Assembly: GCA_937128785.1 (NCBI GenBank)
Contig: CAKZMS010000584.1
Coordinates: forward strand, 1 to 5,434
Reading direction: 5' to 3'
From: an uncultured Opitutaceae bacterium
GTDB taxonomy: Bacteria > Verrucomicrobiota > Verrucomicrobiia > Opitutales > Opitutaceae
DNA length: 5,434 nt
Shown here: positions 5,367 through 5,434 of the stretch, in pieces
How the letters are laid out: every line of letters starts with the position of its first letter
How positions within the stretch are numbered: the stretch's first letter is position 1
The notes under the pieces: model-generated
Databases searched by the model: none
Told to the model about the DNA's origin: nothing
The model's input: the letters and a program-made list of their open reading frames with translations, nothing else
Translations under genes and position numbers: made by a program

Positions 5367-5434
5367 TGTGTCGCCCTCCCATTGCGAGAGGGCAGGTTAG
5401 CATTGAATTTCGAGAGCGTGCGGGGTAATTTGCC
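5367..5434. other. Right-edge segment with no identified gene
   Basis: Apart from the hairpin and ribosome-binding site near 5373-5393, I see nothing certain here. On the minus strand one frame enters from the right edge and stops at TAA (5399-5397), spelling ITPHALEIQC before the stop. This could be the last codons of an upstream cassette gene, but it is too short to support. Confidence 0.25.
5373..5393 (-). promoter_or_regulatory. RNA hairpin occluding the Shine-Dalgarno of the 87-aa gene
   Basis: In the minus-strand RNA the sequence reads GCCCUCUC, loop GCAAU, GGGAGGGC, forming eight consecutive pairs with one G-U. The 3' arm contains the whole GGGAGGG ribosome-binding sequence that lies 8 nt before the start at 5366. 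The same DNA read as plus-strand RNA would have a C-A mismatch where the minus strand has G-U, so the fold suits the transcribed strand. It could limit translation until a ribosome or protein opens it, or be the stem of an attenuator or processing site; there is no U-tract for an intrinsic terminator. The structure is seen; the function is inferred. Confidence 0.5.

Overview
The window holds two blocks that do not look as if they belong to one transcription unit or one genome type.

Block 1 (positions 2 to 3824, plus strand, GC-rich with strong G/C preference at third codon positions) is the distal part of a peptide/oligopeptide ABC importer operon. It contains the C-terminal ~600 residues of a family-5 solute-binding protein (open at the left edge, YejA/DppA-like), a DppD/OppD-type ATPase joined to it by an ATGA overlap, and a DppF/OppF-type ATPase that follows after 2 nt. 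Both ATPases have every catalytic NBD motif and the C-terminal Cys-rich tail of this subfamily. No permease lies inside the block, so the two permease genes are expected upstream of the window or elsewhere. The bulk character (GC-rich, YejA-like receptor, weak Shine-Dalgarno signals) would fit a Gram-negative environmental bacterium. A Verrucomicrobia/Opitutales-type host is my guess from protein style only.

Block 2 (about 3870 to 5366, minus strand, lower GC and a different codon style, including ATA and TTA codons) is a very tightly packed cassette read from right to left. Its genes are an 87-aa protein with a highly basic patch, a 159-aa polytopic membrane protein, a 74-aa single-TM protein, a 138-aa exported protein with two cysteines, and the first ~39 codons of what resembles the start of a phage terminase large subunit. 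Successive genes abut, are 1 nt apart, or overlap by ATGA. Four starts have Shine-Dalgarno or G-rich sequences 7-8 nt upstream, with the terminase-like start the exception. Tiny membrane and exported proteins just before a terminase-like start suggest a tailed phage or prophage module, perhaps a lysis/packaging region of the kind seen in phages of Proteobacteria.

The blocks meet tail to tail at about 3825-3880. The terminase-like frame is cut there, and a plus-strand start (ATG 3838) opens a frame whose body is antisense phage sequence. This can be read as the edge of a degraded prophage, an illegitimate recombination junction, or a chimeric metagenomic contig. The sequence alone cannot decide. 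The other point of note is an 8-bp hairpin at 5373-5393 that buries the Shine-Dalgarno of the first cassette gene and pairs better in the minus-strand RNA than in the plus-strand RNA. I found no RNA genes, IS elements, CRISPR arrays or convincing intrinsic terminators.
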